From: Cyanobacteria bacterium UBA947
Lineage (GTDB): Bacteria; Cyanobacteriota; Vampirovibrionia; Gastranaerophilales; Gastranaerophilaceae
Length of the DNA: 15,870 nt
Direction of reading: 5' to 3'
Assembly (NCBI GenBank): GCA_002293275.1
Contig: DBCX01000040.1
Location: forward strand, 3,164-19,033
Shown: positions 1 through 7,472 of the stretch, in pieces
Position numbering within the stretch: position 1 is the first letter of the stretch
Layout: every line of letters begins with the position of its first letter
The notes under the pieces: model-generated
The model's input: the letters and a program-made list of their open reading frames with translations, nothing else
The model's database searches: none
What the model was told of the DNA's origin: nothing
Translations under genes and position numbers: made by a program

Positions 1-107
1 AAAAAGCAATAATAACTTTTGACGAGTTTGTGATGAGCGAACCCGACTTAATTATCACCAAAGCGGTGAAACAAGAGATTAAATTTTTAATTAAACAATT
101 AAACTAA
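1..107 (+). CDS. 3' end of an unrecognised protein (partial)
   Basis: Reading frame 3 is open from the left edge and stops with TAA at 105-107. It encodes the last 34 or so residues of a protein ending KFLIKQLN. The visible tail is lysine-rich and probably helical, with no recognisable motif. It could instead be a 24-aa peptide starting at the ATG at 33, but no ribosome binding site supports that, so a truncated larger gene is more likely. The stretch is AT-rich like the following HTH gene and unlike the genes from cca onward. No function is assigned. Confidence 0.45.
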   Translation, partial: KAIITFDEFVMSEPDLIITKAVKQEIKFLIKQLN

Positions 108-131
108 AATTGTAAATATTATTAAAAAATG

Positions 132-160
132 TTGGAAATATTTTCAAAACATGCTAAAAT
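132..160 (+). promoter_or_regulatory. Sigma-70-type promoter of the HTH gene
   Basis: TTGGAA (132-137) and TAAAAT (155-160) are separated by 17 nt. The -10 is extended by TG at 152-153. Predicted start of transcription is near 167, directly at the ribosome binding site AGGGGG (167-172), so the leader would be only about 12 nt. Confidence 0.65.
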
Positions 161-178
161 CAAAATAGGGGGTACAAA

Positions 179-379
179 ATGTTGACTGATGAAGAAAAAA
201 AAATTTTGGTGTTGTTAGGAGAAGGTGAATCATACCAAACCATAATGAAAAAAATGGGTTTTACGCCGTACAAGATGCGCAAAACAAGAGAAAGTTTTTT
301 GGAAAAGCTTGGCGCAAGAAACCACACCCACGCAATATATCTTGCGTTTTCAAAGGGTATGATAAAGTTTTCGGGCTAA
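179..379 (+). CDS. Stand-alone LuxR/GerE-type helix-turn-helix protein
   Basis: This 66-aa protein is almost nothing but a GerE/LuxR DNA-binding domain. It opens LTDEEKKILVLLGEGESYQT, the usual 'LT..E..VL.LL.EG.S...I' signature. The recognition region follows (about residues 18-42), then LEKLGARNHTHAIYLA, the usual fourth helix. There is no receiver, PAS or autoinducer-binding domain, so it is a one-domain regulator or the DNA-binding half of a split system. The start is supported by AGGGGG seven nucleotides upstream and a strong promoter. Its last 30 nt overlap the 3' end of cca on the other strand. Composition is clearly more AT-rich than the genes to the right. Target genes cannot be read from the sequence; autoregulation is possible but no operator is evident. 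Confidence 0.85.
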   Translation: MLTDEEKKILVLLGEGESYQTIMKKMGFTPYKMRKTRESFLEKLGARNHTHAIYLAFSKGMIKFSG

Positions 380-1366
380 CTCCAGCTCCTCGGGTTTTGT
401 AAGCGCGGGGTTCTTGAATTTTTCCGTCAGAACGTAATCAAATATTTCACCGTAAGCCGCACCGGGCACAACACCCAGCGATTTCAAATCATCGCCTGTT
501 ATCTGCAGATTTATTTGCCGCAAATAATCCAGCCACCTGTCGGCCGCGCGGCGGTCTTTTGTCAGGCCGTGCAGCAGGGCTGCCTCGTGCGGCGCATCTT
601 TGAACGCGTGATAGATTTCCAAATCCGTTTGGGGATTGCCGTAGTCTTTCAGGATTTTTTGCTCCTCGCGTGTAAGCTCCAGCCGCGATAAATCGCCTAA
701 CAGCCCGGCGTAAACAATCCAGCTCATGTCAGCGCGCACCGGATGCGCGGTATTTATTTCATTTGGCGTTATAAGCTTATAAATCCCCTGTTCCACAAAC
801 CTGTTGTAGGCCGCAGCTGACGTCAGTGTGTCTTTCAGTTCGTCTTTGACGCGTTTGTAGCACATATCATAGTTTACGTTAGCCAAATATTTTTCCTGGA
901 GCGCTTTTGTGTATTCGTCAAGCTCAAACCCGAACCGCAGCGCAAATTTCAAGGCGCGGATTATACGTGTCGGGTCGTCAATAAAACTTTTGTCGTGCAG
1001 AACGCGCAGGGTTTTGGTTTTTAAATCTTCCAGTCCTTTGCCTGTCGGGTCCAACACTTGCCCTCCGCCTACCCCCTGATATAGCGCGTTTACGGTAAAG
1101 TCGCGCCGCGCGGCGTCCTCTTCAATTGAAACCCCGAGCTTTGTCACAACCGGCAGATGACCCGGGCGCGGGTATTCTTCAAGACGGGTCATTGCGATAT
1201 CGTGTCCGTTTATCTTCAACGTGCCGAATTCCGTGGTCTGCCCCTCCCATTTACTCCCGCCCTCGTAGACGTAATCCACATCGCGGCTTTGGATGCCCAA
1301 AATTTTGTCGCGCACAACGCCGCCAACATAATAAAGTTTTTTCTCATCCAAATCGTTGATGTTCAT
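350..1366 (-). CDS. cca: CCA tRNA nucleotidyltransferase / poly(A) polymerase family
   Basis: Adds or repairs the 3' CCA end of tRNAs using CTP and ATP (class II nucleotidyltransferase family). Visible motifs in 338 aa: the nucleotidyltransferase G-rich loop GGVVRD (15-20); the metal-binding carboxylates in RDVDY (D29, D31); the neck motif EEDAARRDFTVNAL (82-95); and the conserved DPTRIIRALKFALRF (131-145) with the basic residues that read the base. The C-terminal helical region is degenerate. There is no HD phosphohydrolase domain, and the protein is somewhat shorter than many 400-450 aa relatives. An A-adding or CC-adding specialist, or a poly(A) polymerase, cannot be excluded by eye. The ATG at 1366 has no Shine-Dalgarno sequence and sits 7 nt from a -10 box, suggesting a leaderless message. 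Its 3' end overlaps the HTH gene by 30 nt. Confidence 0.88.
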   Translation of the reverse strand: MNINDLDEKKLYYVGGVVRDKILGIQSRDVDYVYEGGSKWEGQTTEFGTLKINGHDIAMTRLEEYPRPGHLPVVTKLGVSIEEDAARRDFTVNALYQGVGGGQVLDPTGKGLEDLKTKTLRVLHDKSFIDDPTRIIRALKFALRFGFELDEYTKALQEKYLANVNYDMCYKRVKDELKDTLTSAAAYNRFVEQGIYKLITPNEINTAHPVRADMSWIVYAGLLGDLSRLELTREEQKILKDYGNPQTDLEIYHAFKDAPHEAALLHGLTKDRRAADRWLDYLRQINLQITGDDLKSLGVVPGAAYGEIFDYVLTEKFKNPALTKPEELELARKLYHTL

Positions 1367-1372
1367 ACTTTT

Positions 1373-1402
1373 ATTCTAGCGTAAAATAGGTGTATGTTGC
1401 AA
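1373..1402 (-). promoter_or_regulatory. Promoter of cca, probably leaderless
   Basis: On the minus strand, TTGCAA (1402-1397) and TAGAAT (1378-1373) are separated by 18 nt. Seven nucleotides past the -10 is position 1366, the A of the cca ATG. The -35 lies inside the first codons of the divergent helicase gene. Confidence 0.5.
1382..1387 (+). promoter_or_regulatory. Possible -10 box of the helicase gene
   Basis: TAAAAT ends seven nucleotides before the ATG at 1394, so the predicted transcript would begin at the start codon. No convincing -35 is seen at 16-18 nt spacing. AGG at 1388-1390 could act as a weak, very close ribosome binding site instead. Tentative. Confidence 0.3.
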
Positions 1403-4400
1403 GAAGTAACCAAAACTTTGAATTCGGCGTTTAACAAAAGTTTCATCAGCAAACTTTCACAATACCTGCACGATTGCGTGCGCGAGGAGGTTAAAAGCTC
1501 AACTTTTCGCAACCTGAAAGCTGATAAAGACAACAAATGGATTTTTTTGCGCGATGAAGAAACGCTTTTTACACGCGCGGCGGAGTATATTTCCCTTGAC
1601 GGTGCAGATTCAAAAGTCACCGAGATGATGATTCAAAGTGATTTGGGCGCAAAAGACAAATATTTGATTTATGGCTATATGTTTTTGGTGGGCAAAAGTT
1701 CCAAGGCCAAAAAAAATAGCGAATTTCTTACCCCGCTGCTTTATATGCCGTGCCGTTTGGAGCGAAACGGCGTGAATATCAACTGTTTCCCGATGGATGA
1801 GGTTCTGTCGCTCAACACCGGCGCGTTGTCTGCCTTGATGCGCAAAGACGACGATGATGAAATAGATTTGCTGCTTGAAGGCATTTTGGATGTAGTGCCT
1901 GACCTGCCGATTACGCAGGAAAAGATGAGCATATTTTTGACCACGTTGAAATCACTCATTCCGGAGCTTGAAATCAGCACCAACCTCGCCGATTACAGCG
2001 AGGAGGACAATGTCGGGGCAAACGGGGCCGGCGCTTTTTACAAGTCTGCAAAAATCGACGCCGAAAATGTTGATGAGGTTGTGGAAGAAGAGAGCGCGCG
2101 CAAAGAAAAATTGAAGCTGGAAAAAATCGCGGTGACTTATCAAAGCGCGATTATTTTGACCAAACGTCCGGCGGTGACGGCGGGCGTTTTGCACGAGCTC
2201 ACACGTATATCCGAGCAGCAAAGCGGCACGTATCGCGAAACAGCTTTGAGTATAATTAACGAAGAATTCACGAACAATTCCAAAGAGATGCTCCACGCAA
2301 AAACGCTGAACGATTTTTATCCGGTGACGCCGCTGTCGTTGAGTGATTCGCAGGAACTTGTTATAAAAAATATTGAGGCCTCAAAATTTGTTGCGGTTCA
2401 AGGCCCTCCCGGCACAGGCAAATCCCAGACAATTGTGAACCTTGCCGCGCACCTTATAGCAAACGGTAAAACTGTGCTTGTCGCATCACGTATGGACAAG
2501 GCGGTTGATGTTGTCGCCGAGCGCTTGAACGAGCTCGCGCCGCACATGGCGCTGCGCGCCGGACGCTTGAACTACCAGCGGCAATTGAGCAGCGAGCTTA
2601 ACGATCTGATTAATAACAGCGACTATATTGACGATGATGCGCAGGATTTTATCCTCGCGCAAAACAAGGATATGAAATCACATTTGGACAAGATTAAAGA
2701 GACCGAAAAAAATTGCGAAAAAATAATTAAACTTGAAAAAGCTTGGTACGAAAAATTTGAAGAAATAAAAAATACATCCGAGCCGCGGTTTGTGGATGCG
2801 GATATCAACAAGATTTTGCGGCTTGTCAAAGGCGTTGAGCGCGGCGGCTGGCTGAGCGGATGGCACAGATTTTTGCTGACGCGTCATTGCGGCGGCGCAG
2901 CTGATTTGGATTTATCGCAGCTAAAAGATGAACTTGCACTTGCGCAAGTCTATCAAGAGCTGCAAAAAATCGAGGCGGAAATTTTTAAGACCGGCAACCT
3001 GCACAACCTGACTTTTCAAATTCGCAAGGACAAGAAAAAACAGTTTTCAATCGCCGTGAATGTTTTGAAAAACCGCCGCCGCGAATCGCTGAAAGAACTT
3101 TTGCGCGACGTGAACAAACGCAACAGATTAAAAATCCACGCCAAGGCGCTTGTTTCAACAAAACGCCGGCTCCAGAGCAATATACTTGAAGACGAAGATT
3201 TCAGGCCGCTGCTGGAGGCGTTCCCGTGCTGGTGCACAACAACTTATGCGGTGTCGGATTCGCTGCCGTTAAAGCCCGGAATGTTTGATGTCGCGATTAT
3301 TGACGAGGCGTCGCAATGCGATATTGCGAGCTGTTTCCCGATTTTGTTCCGCGCAAAAAAAGCTGTGATTGTCGGTGATGACAAGCAATTGCCGCACATG
3401 TCGTTTTTGGAAAAAGCCAAGGAGCAATCGTTTTTAAGCCAATATGCAATCCCTGATAAATACCGTTTGATGTGGAGTTTCCGCGCGAATTCTATGTTTG
3501 ATCTGGCGGATTATTATTCGCTCAATTCCGTGATGCTTGACGAGCATTTTCGCAGCCTTGCGCCGATTATCAATTTTTCCAACAAAGAGTTTTATAACGG
3601 CAGGATGAGGGTCATGAAGGCAGCAAGCGGGACAACCGAAACGGGCAACCAAACGGATGCCGCGGTGGAAACGGTTTTTGTGCCGGACGGCAAAGTTGAC
3701 CATGATGCAACGCGCAATATGCCCGAGATTGAGTCGCTGGTCAAACGCTTGCACGAGATTGTTTTGGAAGACGAGCGCAAAAATCCGGATAACCCTGTTT
3801 CTATCGGGATTATTTCGCCGTTTCGTGCGCAGGTTGACCAGCTGAAAATGTCTGTTGCACAGGTTTTGTCAGACAGAATGATTGAGCGCCACCAGATTGA
3901 AATCGGCACAGCGCACACATTCCAGGGTGACGAGCGTGACGTGATACTTATTTCGTGGGCGTTTGCGGACAACAGTTATCCGCAGAGTTTGATTTTCCTG
4001 CAAAAGGCTAATTTGTTTAACGTTGCTATTACGCGCGGCCGCAAAAAAGTTATAAATTTTGTGTCCAAAAACCCCAGAAGCCTGCCGGACGGGTATTTTA
4101 GAAGATATATTTCTTACGTTCAGGAATACCAGAACCGCGTCCAAAACGAGGATTTTTACAAAAACCCGCTTGAAAAAGAAATTGCCGAAAAGATTCGCGA
4201 GCTTGGTCACGAGTGCCGCGCAGGTGTTGAAATCGCAGGGTTCAGTGCGGACTTGCTGGTGGATAACAAATTCATCATTGAAGTCGACGGCATTGAAGAC
4301 AAGCAACGGCAGCCTGTGAACGCGATGAAAAAACAGACGATTTTAGAGCGCTGCGGGTACGAGGTGCGCCGCATCACCGCGCGCGAATGGCATATTTCAC

Positions 4401-4432
4401 CAAAGGCGTGTTTGGATAGGGTGCTGATATAA
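1394..4432 (+). CDS. Superfamily 1 (UPF1/Dna2-like, COG1112-type) helicase with C-terminal PD-(D/E)XK nuclease domain
   Basis: A 1012-aa protein with all SF1B helicase motifs: Walker A GPPGTGKS (337-344), Ia near 360-372, Walker B DEASQ (637-641), III GDDKQLP (661-667), IV HFRS (718-721), V GTAHTFQGDERD (838-849) and VI NVAITRGR (876-883). About 290 residues separate motifs Ia and II; this insert is rich in K and E, partly coiled coil around 430-510. The C-terminus (about 924-1012) looks like a Vsr/MTES_1575-type endonuclease fold: E927 or E929, D953, E963-V-D965-G, then KKQTILERCGYEVRRI and a Trp. The N-terminal 330 residues are unrecognised and I do not see a clear DUF4011. The likely role is ATP-driven nucleic-acid translocation coupled to cleavage. 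Related helicase-Vsr proteins act as single-gene phage defence; a housekeeping repair or RNA role is the alternative. No partner gene lies beside it. The start codon is 27 nt from the divergent cca start. Confidence 0.85.
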   Translation: MLQEVTKTLNSAFNKSFISKLSQYLHDCVREEVKSSTFRNLKADKDNKWIFLRDEETLFTRAAEYISLDGADSKVTEMMIQSDLGAKDKYLIYGYMFLVGKSSKAKKNSEFLTPLLYMPCRLERNGVNINCFPMDEVLSLNTGALSALMRKDDDDEIDLLLEGILDVVPDLPITQEKMSIFLTTLKSLIPELEISTNLADYSEEDNVGANGAGAFYKSAKIDAENVDEVVEEESARKEKLKLEKIAVTYQSAIILTKRPAVTAGVLHELTRISEQQSGTYRETALSIINEEFTNNSKEMLHAKTLNDFYPVTPLSLSDSQELVIKNIEASKFVAVQGPPGTGKSQTIVNLAAHLIANGKTVLVASRMDKAVDVVAERLNELAPHMALRAGRLNYQRQLSSELNDLINNSDYIDDDAQDFILAQNKDMKSHLDKIKETEKNCEKIIKLEKAWYEKFEEIKNTSEPRFVDADINKILRLVKGVERGGWLSGWHRFLLTRHCGGAADLDLSQLKDELALAQVYQELQKIEAEIFKTGNLHNLTFQIRKDKKKQFSIAVNVLKNRRRESLKELLRDVNKRNRLKIHAKALVSTKRRLQSNILEDEDFRPLLEAFPCWCTTTYAVSDSLPLKPGMFDVAIIDEASQCDIASCFPILFRAKKAVIVGDDKQLPHMSFLEKAKEQSFLSQYAIPDKYRLMWSFRANSMFDLADYYSLNSVMLDEHFRSLAPIINFSNKEFYNGRMRVMKAASGTTETGNQTDAAVETVFVPDGKVDHDATRNMPEIESLVKRLHEIVLEDERKNPDNPVSIGIISPFRAQVDQLKMSVAQVLSDRMIERHQIEIGTAHTFQGDERDVILISWAFADNSYPQSLIFLQKANLFNVAITRGRKKVINFVSKNPRSLPDGYFRRYISYVQEYQNRVQNEDFYKNPLEKEIAEKIRELGHECRAGVEIAGFSADLLVDNKFIIEVDGIEDKQRQPVNAMKKQTILERCGYEVRRITAREWHISPKACLDRVLI

Positions 4433-4456
4433 TTTCATGCACATGTGCGTTCCGCA

Positions 4457-6256
4457 CTAGCTAAACATTGAGAATGTTTTTTCAATGTTTTTAGAAATGA
4501 TACCCTTGATTGAATCGTATTCGGTTTGAAGCGCGTTGTGCTCGGTGTCAATTTTTTTGAGCTCCATATCAAGCATTTTATCTTTGCGTTCCAAATCGCG
4601 CATACGCTGCTGGTATGTCACCTCGGCCATCGCGATTTGGCGTTCGTCTTTTACTTCTTGGACACCTTGGTCTTCGCTGATGGTTGTGTTGATAAATTTG
4701 CGCTCGGTCGCCGAGTAGTATTTTATTTGGATAGCGCCTTCGCGGATATATCTTTCAAATGTGTTGTTGTCCGCGAGCGGAGATGTGTTACGCGGAGTTG
4801 AGCCGCCCGGTGCGTTCGGTATCGCAGCTCCGTCAGCCATAGGGTACGGAAGATAAACATCATCTTGAACATCATAGTCATTAGTATCCGCCGGTCTGTT
4901 ACCGTATGTGTAGAACCCGTTTGCTGCCATTTCGTTGAAGATATTCCGGTAATATTGCATCACGGAAGTGTTTTCAGGGTTGGCAGCTGTTTGGATATCG
5001 CCGTTTCCGATAGCAGTAATCATAGCGTCTGAATGGTACGCCGCTGTCAAAGCAATCGCATAATCATAGAGGTCGCGCTGTGCTTGAGTTGTACCGTCGT
5101 AGTTTATCGGTTTCGGTCTTGCTTCTTCCTGCGTATAATAGTCACCTGCCCAGTACCAGCCGCCAAACTCGTTTTTGACGAATTTTTTTGTAGCGGTATC
5201 CTCGTTTGTAATGGCTCCGCTAGCATCGTATTGTGCCGGAACAATATCTTGAAGCTCTGCCGCGCTTAGGATATCCACCATCTCGCCGTCTCTTTCAACC
5301 TGTGTTATCGGCACTCTTGCGAATACGTCAATATTATAATCGGCATCTTTTAGTCCAAGGGCGCCTTCAGCGTTTTTATACAGCAAAGAATATCTCAACT
5401 CTTTGTCAAACGATTTTGGAGTTACTCCGTCTGTGTCTTTAAGAGGGGTGTAGCTCCCGCTTGCGGCTGCGGCAACAAGGTTTTCAGCAGTAAAATTCGG
5501 GTAATCCTCTATGAAATCGGCAAACGCTTCGTCGCCAAAAGTTGATTTGAACGCAGCTTCTTTGTCCGCTTTAATCTGTTCCGGTGTTGCAGCAACGTGA
5601 ACACCTGTTTGGTTATCGCGCCATAGCCGCTCAAATGTGTATGCTTGTTTCATCTGCCAAACAGGGTAGCCGCCGAGCGGGGTATTATCGCCGGAGAATG
5701 TTTCCCAGCCGACATAAAAATCGTGGTCTGCATTATCACCGTAGCCAAGGCCGACAGATACCATATATTTGTCCCATGCTTCGTGGATTTTTTGCAACGC
5801 AGCTTTTTGCTGCTCGGGTGAACTGGTGGAAGTTTTGTTGATATTTTGCGGCAAATCGGATTGTGAATAGCCGTTGCCTTGTGCATCAACGGTGCCCAAT
5901 TGTGCCAAAAATCTATTGTAATCACCTTGTGATTTCACGAATGCGGTTGCCATCGCGTGGGATACAAGGATTCGGCCTTTTGTGTCGGTGATGACGTATT
6001 GTCTTGTGTTTTGCGCCATCTCCAACCCTGTCATAAGGCCGTAAGAAATATCTGTATATTGCGGTTCGGAACCGATGAATCCGGTCAAAACCGTTAATTT
6101 TGTTGCACTCAACGCCGCATTGTAGTCCGCTTGAATAAAATCAGTTTGATCAGCAAGGCGTTGTTTTGAATAGGAAACACTTTGTCCGAGATGTTCATTA
6201 TCGGACAAACGGGCTGTTATGCTCAGCAATCTTGCTTGTGAAGCGGTCATTCCCAT
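4457..6256 (-). CDS. Large Cys-free protein with helical ends, MGMTASQARLL type; function unknown
   Basis: The 599-aa product begins MGMTASQARLLSITARLSDN, an N-terminus I associate with large uncharacterised Melainabacteria proteins. The ATG at 6256 is preferred over an in-frame ATG at 6292 because GAAAGGA lies 10 nt upstream of it. A predicted helix spans about residues 15-50. The middle is rich in Y, D, N, T and G, with no enzyme motif seen. The last 69 residues (531-599) form a highly charged coiled coil ending IISKNIEKTFSMFS. There is no cysteine, no signal peptide and no membrane segment. Helical ends around a variable core without cysteine resembles axial proteins of flagella or secretion systems, but no homology is claimed. 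It could equally be a cytoplasmic scaffold. It is transcribed away from yidC. Confidence 0.75.
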   Translation of the reverse strand: MGMTASQARLLSITARLSDNEHLGQSVSYSKQRLADQTDFIQADYNAALSATKLTVLTGFIGSEPQYTDISYGLMTGLEMAQNTRQYVITDTKGRILVSHAMATAFVKSQGDYNRFLAQLGTVDAQGNGYSQSDLPQNINKTSTSSPEQQKAALQKIHEAWDKYMVSVGLGYGDNADHDFYVGWETFSGDNTPLGGYPVWQMKQAYTFERLWRDNQTGVHVAATPEQIKADKEAAFKSTFGDEAFADFIEDYPNFTAENLVAAAASGSYTPLKDTDGVTPKSFDKELRYSLLYKNAEGALGLKDADYNIDVFARVPITQVERDGEMVDILSAAELQDIVPAQYDASGAITNEDTATKKFVKNEFGGWYWAGDYYTQEEARPKPINYDGTTQAQRDLYDYAIALTAAYHSDAMITAIGNGDIQTAANPENTSVMQYYRNIFNEMAANGFYTYGNRPADTNDYDVQDDVYLPYPMADGAAIPNAPGGSTPRNTSPLADNNTFERYIREGAIQIKYYSATERKFINTTISEDQGVQEVKDERQIAMAEVTYQQRMRDLERKDKMLDMELKKIDTEHNALQTEYDSIKGIISKNIEKTFSMFS

Positions 6257-6386
6257 AATCGTGCATTCCTTTCTTACATGGCATGACGGCACTTTAAGCC
6301 CAAAACTTTAAACATGTTGCGCTGTACCTTTACAATTTGTTACACAATTTTTGTGGCACCCGGCACTTAATGCACAATCTTTGTTA

Positions 6387-6392
6387 TATAAT
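6387..6392 (+). promoter_or_regulatory. -10 box of yidC, probably leaderless
   Basis: A perfect TATAAT ends six bases before the ATG at 6399, which puts the usual transcription start on the A of the start codon. No Shine-Dalgarno sequence lies in front of the ATG. No good -35 is seen at 16-18 nt. Confidence 0.5.
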
Positions 6393-6398
6393 ACTGTT

Positions 6399-7472
6399 AT
6401 GGATTTCACGGGAATGACGATAGAATTTTTGAAAGTGCTGGCGACAATCGCCGGGAACTACGGCGTTGCGATAATTCTTTTAACAATTATTATCCGGGCG
6501 TTGTTGTGGCCGTTGAATGTTTCCCAGCAGCGTTCCATGCGGCAGATGCAGGTGCTTTCGCCAAGATTAAAAGCCATCCAGGAGCGATACAAAAGCGACC
6601 CGCAAAAAATGCAGCAGAAAATGATGGAGTTCTACAAAGAACACAAATTCAACCCGATGGGCGGATGCCTTCCGCTGCTTGTGCAGATGCCGGTGTTCAT
6701 TTTGCTTTACACCGCGTTAATCAGCCCGCAGTTTATTCAGGTTGCCGGGGACGCATCGTTTTTGGGGATAAGACTTGATTCAACGCTGCGCGCGTCGGTC
6801 AGTGTTTCACACGACGGAACCATGTCGGTTTCGCGTACGGATATGTTTAGCGCCGGCAAAACCGCGAAAATCTATCTCGTTGACGAAACGCTTGAAAACG
6901 TTAAAGTAAATAAACCTAACAAAGCGCTTGAAATTCAGGGTGAGTTGACGCCGGGTGAACCGGTTGATTTTAAAATCAGCCTTGATAATTTTGATTTGAA
7001 ATTTTCGCAGCTTGATAAAATCCGGAAGGCCGATATTGTCGTGACTGATGTCAGCACACGTGAGGTTGAGACGATTTCGTTTGTGCGCGCTGACGGCGGG
7101 CTGCTTGTCGCGTCTGTTCCGACAACAGAGACCGCGCGTGATTTCCATTGGGATATTATGATGTTGATTGCGTTGTTTGGCGCTACGATGTGGATGTCGC
7201 AAAAGGTTATGATGGCAACGAACACGACAACCGACCCGACTCAGGCTGCCGTGCAAAAATCAATGAGCACCTTTATGCCGATAATGATTATCGGGACGTT
7301 TTTGATAATCCCGATTCCTGCGGGTGTGTTGTTGTATCTGGTCACAAGTAATATTTTACAAATCGCGCAGACCGTTATTGTCAACAGACAGCTTGAGATG
7401 GAAGATGCTGCAAAAAAAGCAAAAGCCGATGCGCAGGATTTGAAGAACGCGAAAAAGATTGAAAGTAAATGA
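6399..7472 (+). CDS. yidC: Membrane protein insertase YidC/Oxa1/Alb3 family
   Basis: Inserts and folds inner-membrane proteins alone or with SecYEG. The 357-aa product has the five-helix core: TM1 about 19-40, with the essential arginine of the hydrophilic groove at R33 (LLTIIIRALLWPL); a cytoplasmic hairpin 41-90 (RSMRQMQVLSPRLKAIQERY); TM2 about 91-110; TM3 about 251-268; and TM4/TM5 about 292-330; then a basic tail. The short N-terminus, without the large Gram-negative P1 domain before the core, resembles cyanobacterial and Gram-positive YidC. Odd point: about 115 residues (131-248) rich in beta-type sequence lie between TM2 and TM3, which core topology places on the periplasmic side. The start at 6399 is chosen over the in-frame ATG at 6351 because translation begins MDFTGM as expected and the -10 lies between the two. 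It shares an ATGA overlap with queA. Confidence 0.92.
   Translation: MDFTGMTIEFLKVLATIAGNYGVAIILLTIIIRALLWPLNVSQQRSMRQMQVLSPRLKAIQERYKSDPQKMQQKMMEFYKEHKFNPMGGCLPLLVQMPVFILLYTALISPQFIQVAGDASFLGIRLDSTLRASVSVSHDGTMSVSRTDMFSAGKTAKIYLVDETLENVKVNKPNKALEIQGELTPGEPVDFKISLDNFDLKFSQLDKIRKADIVVTDVSTREVETISFVRADGGLLVASVPTTETARDFHWDIMMLIALFGATMWMSQKVMMATNTTTDPTQAAVQKSMSTFMPIMIIGTFLIIPIPAGVLLYLVTSNILQIAQTVIVNRQLEMEDAAKKAKADAQDLKNAKKIESK

Noticed and set aside
4439..4457. Palindrome GCACATGTGC and hairpin GTGCG-TTC-CGCAC between two convergent genes, possible terminator
   Set aside because: Stems are only five base pairs and no T tract follows on either strand, so a terminator call is not supported.
6257..6292. 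Longer start for the 599-aa protein (MPSCHVRKECTI extension)
   Set aside because: The extension would bring the only two cysteines into the protein and contains the GAAAGGA ribosome binding site used by the ATG at 6256.
6353..6375. GG/GC pattern upstream of yidC suggesting a sigma-54 promoter
   Set aside because: The GG and GC spacing does not match the -24/-12 requirement, and a perfect TATAAT follows at the right place for sigma-70.
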